Of a DNA stretch of 9,594 bases, positions 1 to 5,541 are shown piece by piece. Source of the stretch: JAJDGF01 sp031549325 (GTDB taxonomy: Bacteria > Bacillota > Clostridia > Christensenellales > Aristaeellaceae); the NCBI GenBank assembly GCA_031549325.1, contig JAVBQA010000035.1, positions 1 through 9,594 of the forward strand, given 5' to 3'. The notes below the pieces were generated by a model. That model had not been told where the DNA came from. It searched no databases and worked only from the letters and a program-made list of their open reading frames with translations. Position 1 is the first letter of the stretch, and each line of letters starts with the position of its first letter. Both the position numbers and the translations under genes were made by a program.

Positions 1-25
1 GGCCCACGCGCCCGGGTGCGCGCGG

Positions 26-520
26 TCACCACGCCTCGAAGGCGCGGGCTTCGGGCAGGTTCTCCTCCCAAAACGGCTTTTGCACGTCCAGCTCCTGCCG
101 CAGCAGCGCCATCAAGCCCCAGTCGGCGCCGGGCAAACCGCCCAGCCGGTCCAGCTCGGCCAGGTACGCCTTGGCGGGCGCGTAGCTCTCGGTGCACCGC
201 ATCAGCGCGATCCAGGCCAATTCGTCGGCCACGCCAAGGCGAACGGGTTCCTCGCACCTCGACAGCGCGTTCAGGAAGCCCTCGCTGTTTGCGCCAAAGC
301 TCTCTTCGATCTTTGATTCCAGCGCCTCGCCGGAAGCGCCGTCCGTTTGCCCCACCATGCCAAAGATGGCGTCAAAATCCTCCGCCTCCATCGCATGGAT
401 CGCCTCGATCTTTTGCTCCGTGGGATCTTGGGTTGGAGCCGTCTGCGCGTGTCCCGCGCCGACGAAAAGCAACATTCCCATCACCATCCAGGCAAGGGTT
501 CTCCCGTATATTGACCGCAC
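26..520 (-). CDS. Secreted hypothetical protein, 164 aa
   Basis: I do not recognise a family. The protein starts with GTG, preceded on the minus strand by AAAGAGGAG about 6 nt upstream, which supports this start over the internal ATG codons. Residues 1-25 form a classical signal peptide: a basic N-terminus (R2, R7), a hydrophobic core (W11-G21) and a probable signal peptidase I cleavage after GHA (A25). No lipobox cysteine is visible. The mature part of about 139 residues is acidic, mostly helical by composition, with no further membrane segment. It has two cysteines (C89, C109) that could form a disulfide after export. Function is unknown; an extracytoplasmic role is inferred only from the signal peptide. 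It lies downstream of, and points the same way as, a doubtful ORF ending at 611, with about 90 nt between. No clear promoter was found; an inverted repeat TTTTC-GT-GAAAA lies upstream at 572-583. Confidence 0.72.
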   Translation of the reverse strand: MRSIYGRTLAWMVMGMLLFVGAGHAQTAPTQDPTEQKIEAIHAMEAEDFDAIFGMVGQTDGASGEALESKIEESFGANSEGFLNALSRCEEPVRLGVADELAWIALMRCTESYAPAKAYLAELDRLGGLPGADWGLMALLRQELDVQKPFWEENLPEARAFEAW

Positions 521-610
521 CTGTTTTCTCCTCTTTCCTTTCCAGAATTGAGCAATCCAGTCATCAGACGATTTTCGTGAAAACTATGTTGCATCTGTGT
601 TCACCAGACA

Positions 611-940
611 TCATCCGTCCGCTGCCAAGCGTCCGAATTTTTCTGCACTAACTGCCGAAACGACCGGAGCTTCTTTATCATCGTTCCTCCCACTAGGTAA
701 GCGCTGATGAAAGCGACCGCCGTGATTGAGGTGTATTTTTCGTTCCGGCAAGAAGCCGGAGCGCAGGAATAGCAGAGCTATTTCAAGCGGAGAGCGCCGC
801 CTTTCGTTGGCGCGCGCCAGCAGCGCCACCAGCTTTGCGAAATCTTCCGCGCCCAGCTTGGCGCTGAGGGCATTCAGCGATTTCAGATGCTCGCCCTCGG
901 CGCCTGACGCCAATGCGTCGCCGGTGGGTGTCGGGCGCAT
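611..940 (-). CDS. Doubtful small ORF, possibly a gene remnant (109 aa)
   Basis: An open frame diverges from ohrR. The first half (about residues 10-60 from the ATG at 938-940) has the GC-rich third-position codon use of the neighbouring genes (runs of GCC, AAG, CTG, GGC, GCG) and an amphipathic helical composition around LGAEDFAKLVALLARANERR. From about residue 63 onward the codons become rare and mixed (CGA, AAA, ATA, TTA, AGT) and the sequence looks random. This suggests a truncated or frameshifted gene whose true C-terminus is lost. An alternative ATG at 974-976 would add 12 residues, but it lies inside the OhrR operator and promoter island and has no ribosome binding site. The ATG at 938-940 has only a weak GAGCGGG upstream. 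I recognise no domain. If the frame is not real, 521-971 holds no gene that I can support. Confidence 0.3.
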   Translation of the reverse strand: MRPTPTGDALASGAEGEHLKSLNALSAKLGAEDFAKLVALLARANERRRSPLEIALLFLRSGFLPERKIHLNHGGRFHQRLPSGRNDDKEAPVVSAVSAEKFGRLAADG

Positions 941-971
941 CGCGAAGCAAGCCCGCTCACCATATATTTTA

Positions 972-986
972 TACAATTAAATTGCA
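972..986. promoter_or_regulatory. Probable OhrR operator
   Basis: TACAATTAAATTGCA has perfect inverted arms CAATT-A-AATTG. It differs at one of 15 positions from the Bacillus subtilis ohrA operator repeat TACAATTAAATTGTA, as I recall it. It ends one base before the -35 box of the ohrR promoter. It also abuts a possible leftward -10 (TATAAA on the minus strand, 966-971), so a bound repressor could affect both directions. Only one full copy is visible, whereas the Bacillus site is a pair. That this ohrR product binds here is inferred from the match and the adjacent gene. Confidence 0.75.
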
Positions 987-987
987 C

Positions 988-1016
988 TTGATAAATGCGT
1001 CGTTTTCTGCTACACT
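988..1016 (+). promoter_or_regulatory. Extended -10 promoter of the ohrR operon
   Basis: The -35 box TTGATA (988-993) and the -10 box TACACT (1011-1016) are separated by 17 bp. TG at 1008-1009 sits one base before the -10 and gives an extended -10 element. Predicted transcription start is near 1023, leaving a leader of about 23 nt that contains the GGGAGGTG ribosome binding site at 1033-1040. The OhrR-type operator lies immediately upstream. No other promoter is evident in front of the three downstream genes. Confidence 0.65.
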
Positions 1017-1045
1017 TGACGTATCCGAATTCGGGAGGTGAACCA

Positions 1046-1465
1046 TTGGATCCGCTGAAACTGGAAAACCAGCTTTGTTTTCCGCTGTACGCGGCGGCGC
1101 GGGGCGTGGTGAAGCTATACACGCCGCTGCTGGACAAAATCGGGCTGACCTACACCCAATACGTGACCATGATGCTGCTGTGGGAACATCGGCAGCTGTC
1201 GGTCAAGCAGCTGGGCGAGCGGCTGTACCTGGACTCGGGCACACTGACGCCGCTGCTGAAAAAGCTGGAAGCGCAAGGGCTGGTCACGCGCCGGCGCGCT
1301 TCGGAGGACGAGCGCAGTCTGATCGTCACGCTTACCGACGCGGGCGGGGCGCTGCGCGAAAGGGCGCTGGGCATCCCTCAAGCCCTCGGGCAATGCATCC
1401 AGCTGAGCAACGGGGAAGCCGGGACGCTGTACACACTTTTATACAAGCTGCTGGGGCAGATGTGA
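1046..1465 (+). CDS. ohrR: Organic hydroperoxide sensor/repressor OhrR (MarR family)
   Basis: OhrR is a dimeric winged-helix repressor that leaves its operator when a reactive cysteine is oxidised by organic hydroperoxides. The protein (139 aa) closely follows Bacillus OhrR: the LKLENQLCF motif with the sensing Cys at C11, and tyrosines Y15, Y25 and Y36 matching Bacillus Y19, Y29 and Y40 that surround the cysteine. The helix-turn-helix is at about residues 52-77 (YLDSGTLTPLLKKLE) and the wing carries DER at 88-90. The start is taken as TTG (1046-1048), because GGGAGGTG lies 5 nt upstream and the family N-terminus begins here; an in-frame ATG at 995 lies inside the promoter. A second cysteine, C117, could act as a resolving cysteine. 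First gene of a four-gene operon, 9 nt before the radical SAM gene. It is probably autoregulated through 972-986. Confidence 0.93.
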   Translation: MDPLKLENQLCFPLYAAARGVVKLYTPLLDKIGLTYTQYVTMMLLWEHRQLSVKQLGERLYLDSGTLTPLLKKLEAQGLVTRRRASEDERSLIVTLTDAGGALRERALGIPQALGQCIQLSNGEAGTLYTLLYKLLGQM

Positions 1466-1474
1466 GGTTGGAAG

Positions 1475-2548
1475 ATGGAAAGCCGATTCGAACTGGAACG
1501 GTATCTGAGCGACGGCGTGAACGCGCTGGTTTCTGGCATCCTGAAGGCGAGCTTCAGGGATCCCAAGGGGAGCGCGTTTTTCGCCAGGTACGCGCTGTCC
1601 GCAAGCAAAGCGGAGCGCCGCAGGCACGGCATGGAGGCAAGCGGCGAGCACATCCCTTCCTTTCTCATCGCCAGCGTCACGGGCCGCTGCAACCTGAACT
1701 GCGCGGGATGCTACGACCGCGCCAACCACGCCTGCACAAGCCAGACCGAGCTGAGCGCAGCCGACTGGCGCCGGATTTTCGCGGAGGCGGAGGAACTGGG
1801 CGTCGCCGCGATCCTGCTGGCGGGCGGCGAGCCGCTGATGCGCCGGGAGGTGATGGAGGAAGCCGCGCGTCATCCGGCGCTGCTGTTTCCGGTGTTCACC
1901 AACGGCACCCTGCTCGGCGGTTCCCTGCTGGCGCTGTTTGAAAAGCATCGGAATCTGATTCCGATCCTCAGCATGGAGGGAGAAGAAGCCCCGACGGATG
2001 CGCGGCGCGGAGAGGGCGTGTACGGCTGCGTCATGACCGCGATGGACGAGCTTTCCCGAAGGGGGCTGCTGTTTGGCGCGTCCGTCACCGTGACAAGCGA
2101 AAACATCCATGCCGTCACTGGCGACGCGTTTCTGGCCGGGCTGCGTGAGAAAGGCTGCCGGGCGGCTGTTTTCGTGGAGTATGTGCCGGTGGAGCGCCCC
2201 GCCCTGGCGCTCAGTGACGGCCAGCGGGACGCGCTGGCGCGGCGGGTTTCCCGCCTGCGCGAGCGCGAAAACATGATCATCGTCTCGTTTCCCGGCGACG
2301 AAAAGGCATCGGGCGGATGCCTGGCGGCGGGGCGCGGATTCTTCCACATCAACGCGTCCGGCGGCGCGGAGCCCTGCCCGTTTTCGCCGTATTCGGACAC
2401 GAGTCTTCAAACCACCTCGCTGCGAGACGCGCTGAAATCGCCGCTGTTTACAACGCTTCGGGACAGCGGCGCGCTGCTTGCGGAGCACACGGGCGGATGC
2501 ACGCTGTTTGCCCAGGCCGAGGCGGTGCGGCTGATGGCGGCTGAATAA
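1475..2548 (+). CDS. Radical SAM protein of unknown reaction, in OhrR operon
   Basis: A 357-residue radical SAM enzyme. The CxxxCxxC motif is C72-C76-C79 (CNLNCAGCY), which binds the [4Fe-4S] cluster that cleaves S-adenosylmethionine. The GGEP motif at 117-120 contacts SAM. Residues 1-70 form a helical extension. The C-terminal third has a conserved-looking block with C282, C301 and C342 (GGCLAAGRGFF, AEPCPFSPY, GGCTLF), resembling a SPASM/twitch-like auxiliary Fe-S cluster region, though this is not certain. I recall close relatives in Clostridia, with no reaction assigned. The start is supported by GAGG 7 nt upstream. It lies 9 nt after ohrR and 37 nt before the peroxidase gene, so it is probably induced by peroxides. 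This is odd for an oxygen-sensitive Fe-S enzyme and suggests repair, or peptide or cofactor modification, during oxidative stress. No substrate or precursor peptide is visible next to it. Confidence 0.88.
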   Translation: MESRFELERYLSDGVNALVSGILKASFRDPKGSAFFARYALSASKAERRRHGMEASGEHIPSFLIASVTGRCNLNCAGCYDRANHACTSQTELSAADWRRIFAEAEELGVAAILLAGGEPLMRREVMEEAARHPALLFPVFTNGTLLGGSLLALFEKHRNLIPILSMEGEEAPTDARRGEGVYGCVMTAMDELSRRGLLFGASVTVTSENIHAVTGDAFLAGLREKGCRAAVFVEYVPVERPALALSDGQRDALARRVSRLRERENMIIVSFPGDEKASGGCLAAGRGFFHINASGGAEPCPFSPYSDTSLQTTSLRDALKSPLFTTLRDSGALLAEHTGGCTLFAQAEAVRLMAAE

Positions 2549-2585
2549 CCCACAAAACCGGTCACAGAACGGAAGGAGCATGAAC

Positions 2586-3119
2586 ATGAACGCATATGAT
2601 TTTACCGCAAAGGACGCCAAGGGCAATCCCGTCTCGCTGGGGGGCTTCCGGGGCAAGGTGCTGCTGATCGTCAACACCGCCACCAAGTGCGGGCTGACGC
2701 CACAGTACGAGGCGCTGGAGGCGCTGTACAAGAAGTACCAGGGCAAGGGGCTGGAGATCCTGGACTTCCCCTGTAACCAGTTTCTGGGGCAAGCGCCCGG
2801 CACCGACGAGCAGATCACCGAGTTCTGCACGCTGAACTATGGCACCACCTTCCCCCGCTTCCAGAAGATCGACGTCAACGGCAAGGACGCCGACCCGCTG
2901 TACGCCTGGCTTAGGCAGCAAGCGCCGGAGGATCAGGGCGATGAGGAGAGCAAGTCCTTTGAGAAGAAGGTGAAGGTGCTAAAACCCTTCGCCAAGGCGG
3001 GCGACATCAAGTGGAACTTCGGCAAGTTCCTCATCGACCGGGAGGGCAACGTCCATGGTCGCTACTCCCCGGCGATGAAACCCGATCAGCTGGAAGCCGA
3101 GATCGAGAAGCTGCTGTGA
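2586..3119 (+). CDS. gpx: Glutathione peroxidase-family, probably thioredoxin-dependent
   Basis: A thioredoxin-fold peroxidase (177 aa) that reduces H2O2 and organic hydroperoxides. Visible family motifs are NTATKCGLT with the peroxidatic cysteine C35 (cysteine, not selenocysteine), FPCNQF with the catalytic Gln Q65, and WNFGKFL with W143 and N144. C81 in EFCTLNYG matches the resolving cysteine of yeast Gpx3, so the enzyme is probably an atypical two-cysteine peroxidase recycled by thioredoxin and not by glutathione. No signal peptide is seen, so it is cytosolic. The segment of about 30 residues before the WNF motif (E115-A138) is charged and slightly long for the family. The start is chosen at the second ATG (2586): the ribosome binding site GGAAGGAG (2571-2578) is 7 nt from it but only 1 nt from the ATG at 2580. 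Third gene of the ohrR operon. Confidence 0.93.
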   Translation: MNAYDFTAKDAKGNPVSLGGFRGKVLLIVNTATKCGLTPQYEALEALYKKYQGKGLEILDFPCNQFLGQAPGTDEQITEFCTLNYGTTFPRFQKIDVNGKDADPLYAWLRQQAPEDQGDEESKSFEKKVKVLKPFAKAGDIKWNFGKFLIDREGNVHGRYSPAMKPDQLEAEIEKLL

Positions 3120-3149
3120 ACGAACCAGCGCAATCAGGGAGGTGTTTTC

Positions 3150-3983
3150 GTGGACATTTTTGAAACCGTCAGGGCCCGGCGCTCCACGCGAAACTACAGC
3201 GGGCAACCGATCGGGGACGCCCATCGGCAGGCCGTCGAGGCGGAGCTCGCCCGGCTGTCGGCGGGCTATCCGGTGCGCCTGGCGCTGCTCAAGAACGAAT
3301 TCCAGGGCAAGGCGGATGCCGCCGGCAAGCAGTTCGGTACCTACGGGGTGATTAAGCGCCCGGAGGCGTTTCTGGCTGCGGTGATCCCCAACACGCGGGA
3401 CGGTTTGCTGGACGCGGGCGCGGCGCTGGAAAAGGCGGTGCTGCTGTGCACCTCGCTGGGCCTGGGCAGCTGCTGGCTGGGCGGCAGCTTCAAGCGGGAC
3501 GAGTTCGGCTCGGCGCTGGCCGTGGGCGAAGGCGAGCTGATTCCCGCCGTGATTTCGCTTGGCTATCCGGCAGAAAAAGAAGGCCTGCTGGGCAGCGTCA
3601 TGCGCTGGGGTGCGAAGTCCGACCAGCGGAAGCCCTTTGACGCGCTGTTCTTCGACGGCGGCTTCGGATCGCCGCTATCCCCGGGCGACGACGAGCTGAG
3701 CGCGGCGCTTCAGATGGTGCGCCTGGGCCCGTCGGCCTCCAACAAACAGCCCTGGCGCGCGGTGAAAGCCCCGGGCGCCGTGCACTTTTACATCGCGCAC
3801 ACGCCGGGCTACGCCAAGATGATGCCCTTCGACATGCAGATGCTGGACCTGGGCATCGCCATGGCGCATTTTGAGCTGGCGGCGCGGGCCAAAGGCGTCG
3901 CCGGAGGCTGGGCGCAGGCCGATCCGCGCCTTCCGGACGTGCCCGATCAGACCGAGTACCTGCGCAGCTGGGTGTATCCATAG
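3150..3983 (+). CDS. Nitroreductase-family flavoprotein (TM1586-like)
   Basis: A 277-residue FMN protein of the nitroreductase fold, most like the putative nitroreductases named after Thermotoga TM1586, where two half-domains lie in one chain. The N-terminus has ARRSTRNY (residues 9-16), the usual phosphate-binding Arg/Ser motif for FMN. The second half has GPSASNKQPWR (193-203), the other FMN-contact motif. The protein is cytosolic and would reduce quinones, nitro compounds or similar oxidants with NAD(P)H; the natural substrate is unknown. The GTG start is supported by GGGAGG seven nucleotides upstream. It is last in the ohrR operon, 30 nt after the peroxidase gene, so a role in clearing oxidised or electrophilic metabolites is inferred. 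An in-frame ATG start in this region is absent, so GTG is the only good choice. Confidence 0.87.
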   Translation: MDIFETVRARRSTRNYSGQPIGDAHRQAVEAELARLSAGYPVRLALLKNEFQGKADAAGKQFGTYGVIKRPEAFLAAVIPNTRDGLLDAGAALEKAVLLCTSLGLGSCWLGGSFKRDEFGSALAVGEGELIPAVISLGYPAEKEGLLGSVMRWGAKSDQRKPFDALFFDGGFGSPLSPGDDELSAALQMVRLGPSASNKQPWRAVKAPGAVHFYIAHTPGYAKMMPFDMQMLDLGIAMAHFELAARAKGVAGGWAQADPRLPDVPDQTEYLRSWVYP

Positions 3984-4005
3984 CGCGCATCGCAGGCGAG
4001 ACATG

Positions 4006-4034
4006 AAAAAGCCGGCCCTGACGCGAGGGCCGGC
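4006..4034 (-). terminator. Intrinsic terminator between convergent genes
   Basis: A 9-bp perfect stem (GCCGGCCCT 4011-4019, AGGGCCGGC 4026-4034) has a 6-nt loop. On the minus strand it is followed directly by TTTTT (4010-4006), so it is a standard terminator for the leftward gene ending at 4093. On the plus strand the stem is followed by AATTCATT with no good T-run. It may still end the rightward ohrR operon, whose last stop is at 3981-3983, but less efficiently. Confidence 0.82.
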
Positions 4035-4092
4035 AATTCATTGGCGTGCGCTGGTTTTGGAGGCGTTACTCTTTTGAATTGGTATTATGCGA

Positions 4093-4347
4093 TCACTTGA
4101 ATTGGTCGCCAAATTCCTTCAATTCCCGTTTGGTCTCTTCCGGCAATTGGTTGTACTCAACATCGTCAACAGCCCCCTGCAGCGTGTAGAGATGCACCAG
4201 ACAAACATTCGGAAAGCGCGTCTTCAAGCGAAAGAACGCCTCCCGGCTTCCGAGCCGCTTTAGCTCCTCCGCCGTATGAATTCCGACAGCCCCGAGCTTC
4301 TTCGCGATTTCTTTGCCGATGTTTCTCATGGAAGTCAATTCCGCCAC
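4093..4347 (-). CDS. TfoX C-terminal-domain protein, stand-alone
   Basis: An 84-residue protein consisting only of the domain found at the C-terminus of the competence regulator TfoX/Sxy. The N-terminal LTSMRNIGKEIAKKLGAVGI followed by HTAEELKRLG is typical; it resembles a helix-hairpin-helix motif. The rest (FFRLKTRFPNVCLVHLYTL, then a charged C-terminal helix) completes the domain. Stand-alone copies are common in Firmicutes and their role is not established; there is no evidence here for competence. The GTG start is supported by a full AGGAGG 7 nt upstream, and the frame ends just before the hairpin at 4011-4034. It lies 134 nt downstream of the ABC permease gene on the same strand. It could be read as a distal gene of that transcript or from its own promoter; neither a terminator nor a convincing promoter is seen between them. 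Confidence 0.88.
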   Translation of the reverse strand: MAELTSMRNIGKEIAKKLGAVGIHTAEELKRLGSREAFFRLKTRFPNVCLVHLYTLQGAVDDVEYNQLPEETKRELKEFGDQFK

Positions 4348-4481
4348 AAAACCACCTCCTTGCCGCGCGCGCCCATGGCATCAGCGCTTCATAACGGGAA
4401 GCCACAGCTCGGTCTCTTCGCTGTTCCCCCGCGTTCCTTCCCCTGCGTCCCCCCGCAGCCCCGCGGCGCAACGGGGATCGC

Positions 4482-5540
4482 CTATCCGCGCGCCTGCAGC
4501 GCCACCTTCTTCTGCAGGTCCTTCTGCATCAGGTCGATCACGACCGCCAGCACGATGACGACGCCCTTGATCACCATCTGCCAGAAGCTGGACACGCCCA
4601 TCATGATCATGCCGTCGTTGAGCACGGTGATCACGAGCACGCCGATGATGGTGCCGCCGATGGTGCCCACGCCGCCGGACATGCTGGTGCCGCCCAGCAC
4701 GACGGCCGCGATGGCGTTCATTTCCCAGGCCTCGCCGGTGGCAGGATGCGCGGCGCGCAGCTGGCTGGACATGATCACGCCCGCCATGGCGGCCAGCAGC
4801 GACGCAAACATGTACACAAACAGCTTGATCTTCCTGGTCTGGATGCCGGACAGCGTGGCGGCGCGCTCGTTGCCGCCCACGGCGTAGATCTGGTTGCCCA
4901 GCGGGGTGGCCTTCATGATGAAGATCGAGACGGCGGCCATGACGATGAACACGATGATGGTGACCGGGATCTGCGTGCCCGGAATGTTGGCCGAGCCGAT
5001 GATGTCGTAGCCCCGCACGACGCCGTTGGCGGGCGAGCCCAGGTTCGGGAACGTCGCGCCGCCCGAGCGCAGCATGGCGAACCCGCGGCACACGTACATC
5101 GCGCCCAGCGTGGCGATGAACGCCGGCACCTTGAGCCGGCTGATCAGCAGCCCCGAACACAGCCCCACCAGAACCGCGACCGCGCACACGATCAGCACAA
5201 TCGCGGGCACGTTGAAGAACAGCGTCACCCGGGCAAACGGAATGTGCAAGCCCTCCACGACCAGCCCGCCCGCCAGCATCGCGGTCAGGCCCACGACCGC
5301 GCCCACGCTGAGGTCGATGCCGCCGGTGACGATGACCAGCGTCATGCCCAGCGCCAGCAGCCCATAGATCGAGGCGTGCTTGATCATCAGGATGGCCGAG
5401 GACATCTGCGTGAAGTTGGGCGCGGAGATGCTGAAATAAATCAGCAGCACGAACAGCGCGATGAACGTCCTGCCCCGAAGCAGCATCAGGCCCAGCGAGC
5501 CCTGCCTCCGAGGCTTTCCCGGGTTGACCGCCGCAAACAT
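4482..5540 (-). CDS. Ribose-type sugar ABC transporter permease
   Basis: An integral membrane subunit (352 aa) of the RbsC/XylH/AraH family (BPD_transp_2). It contains about eight to ten hydrophobic segments, beginning at about residues 25-40 after a basic cytosolic N-terminus. The signature VTGGIDLSVGAVVGL (from about residue 71) is typical of ribose-class permeases, as is the late block AVVLGGTSMSGGVGTIGG. The start is placed at ATG 5538-5540: AAAGGAG lies 10 nt upstream, whereas a GTG at 5547-5549 would be only 1 nt from it. The ATG comes one base after the stop of the ATPase gene, implying translational coupling. Last gene of the ABC operon. The substrate cannot be read from this subunit; it would form the channel for the sugar delivered by the binding protein encoded at 7858-8805. 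Confidence 0.93.
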   Translation of the reverse strand: MFAAVNPGKPRRQGSLGLMLLRGRTFIALFVLLIYFSISAPNFTQMSSAILMIKHASIYGLLALGMTLVIVTGGIDLSVGAVVGLTAMLAGGLVVEGLHIPFARVTLFFNVPAIVLIVCAVAVLVGLCSGLLISRLKVPAFIATLGAMYVCRGFAMLRSGGATFPNLGSPANGVVRGYDIIGSANIPGTQIPVTIIVFIVMAAVSIFIMKATPLGNQIYAVGGNERAATLSGIQTRKIKLFVYMFASLLAAMAGVIMSSQLRAAHPATGEAWEMNAIAAVVLGGTSMSGGVGTIGGTIIGVLVITVLNDGMIMMGVSSFWQMVIKGVVIVLAVVIDLMQKDLQKKVALQARG

Positions 5541-5541
5541 G

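Noticed and set aside
572..583. Inverted repeat TTTTC-GT-GAAAA upstream of the secreted protein gene
   Set aside because: Short and AT-rich, single copy, with no recognisable promoter nearby; could be chance.
16..651. Long open frame on the plus strand overlapping the secreted protein gene
   Set aside because: Arg/Pro/Ser-rich low-complexity translation, typical of the antisense of a GC-rich gene; the minus-strand gene has a signal peptide and ribosome binding site.
995..1045. Upstream ATG extension of ohrR
   Set aside because: It lies within the promoter and before the predicted transcript start; the family N-terminus and ribosome binding site place the start at TTG 1046.
2580..2588. First ATG as start of the peroxidase
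   Set aside because: Only 1 nt from the ribosome binding site GGAAGGAG; the second ATG has normal 7-nt spacing.
4074..4106. Direct repeat TTGAATTGGT at 4074-4083 and 4097-4106
   Set aside because: Two short copies only, one being the end of the TfoX-domain gene; probably a small local duplication with no attachment-site context.
4348..4481. Possible terminator between permease and TfoX-domain genes
   Set aside because: Only a weak 5-bp GC hairpin (CCCCG/CGGGG on the minus strand) with no T-run.
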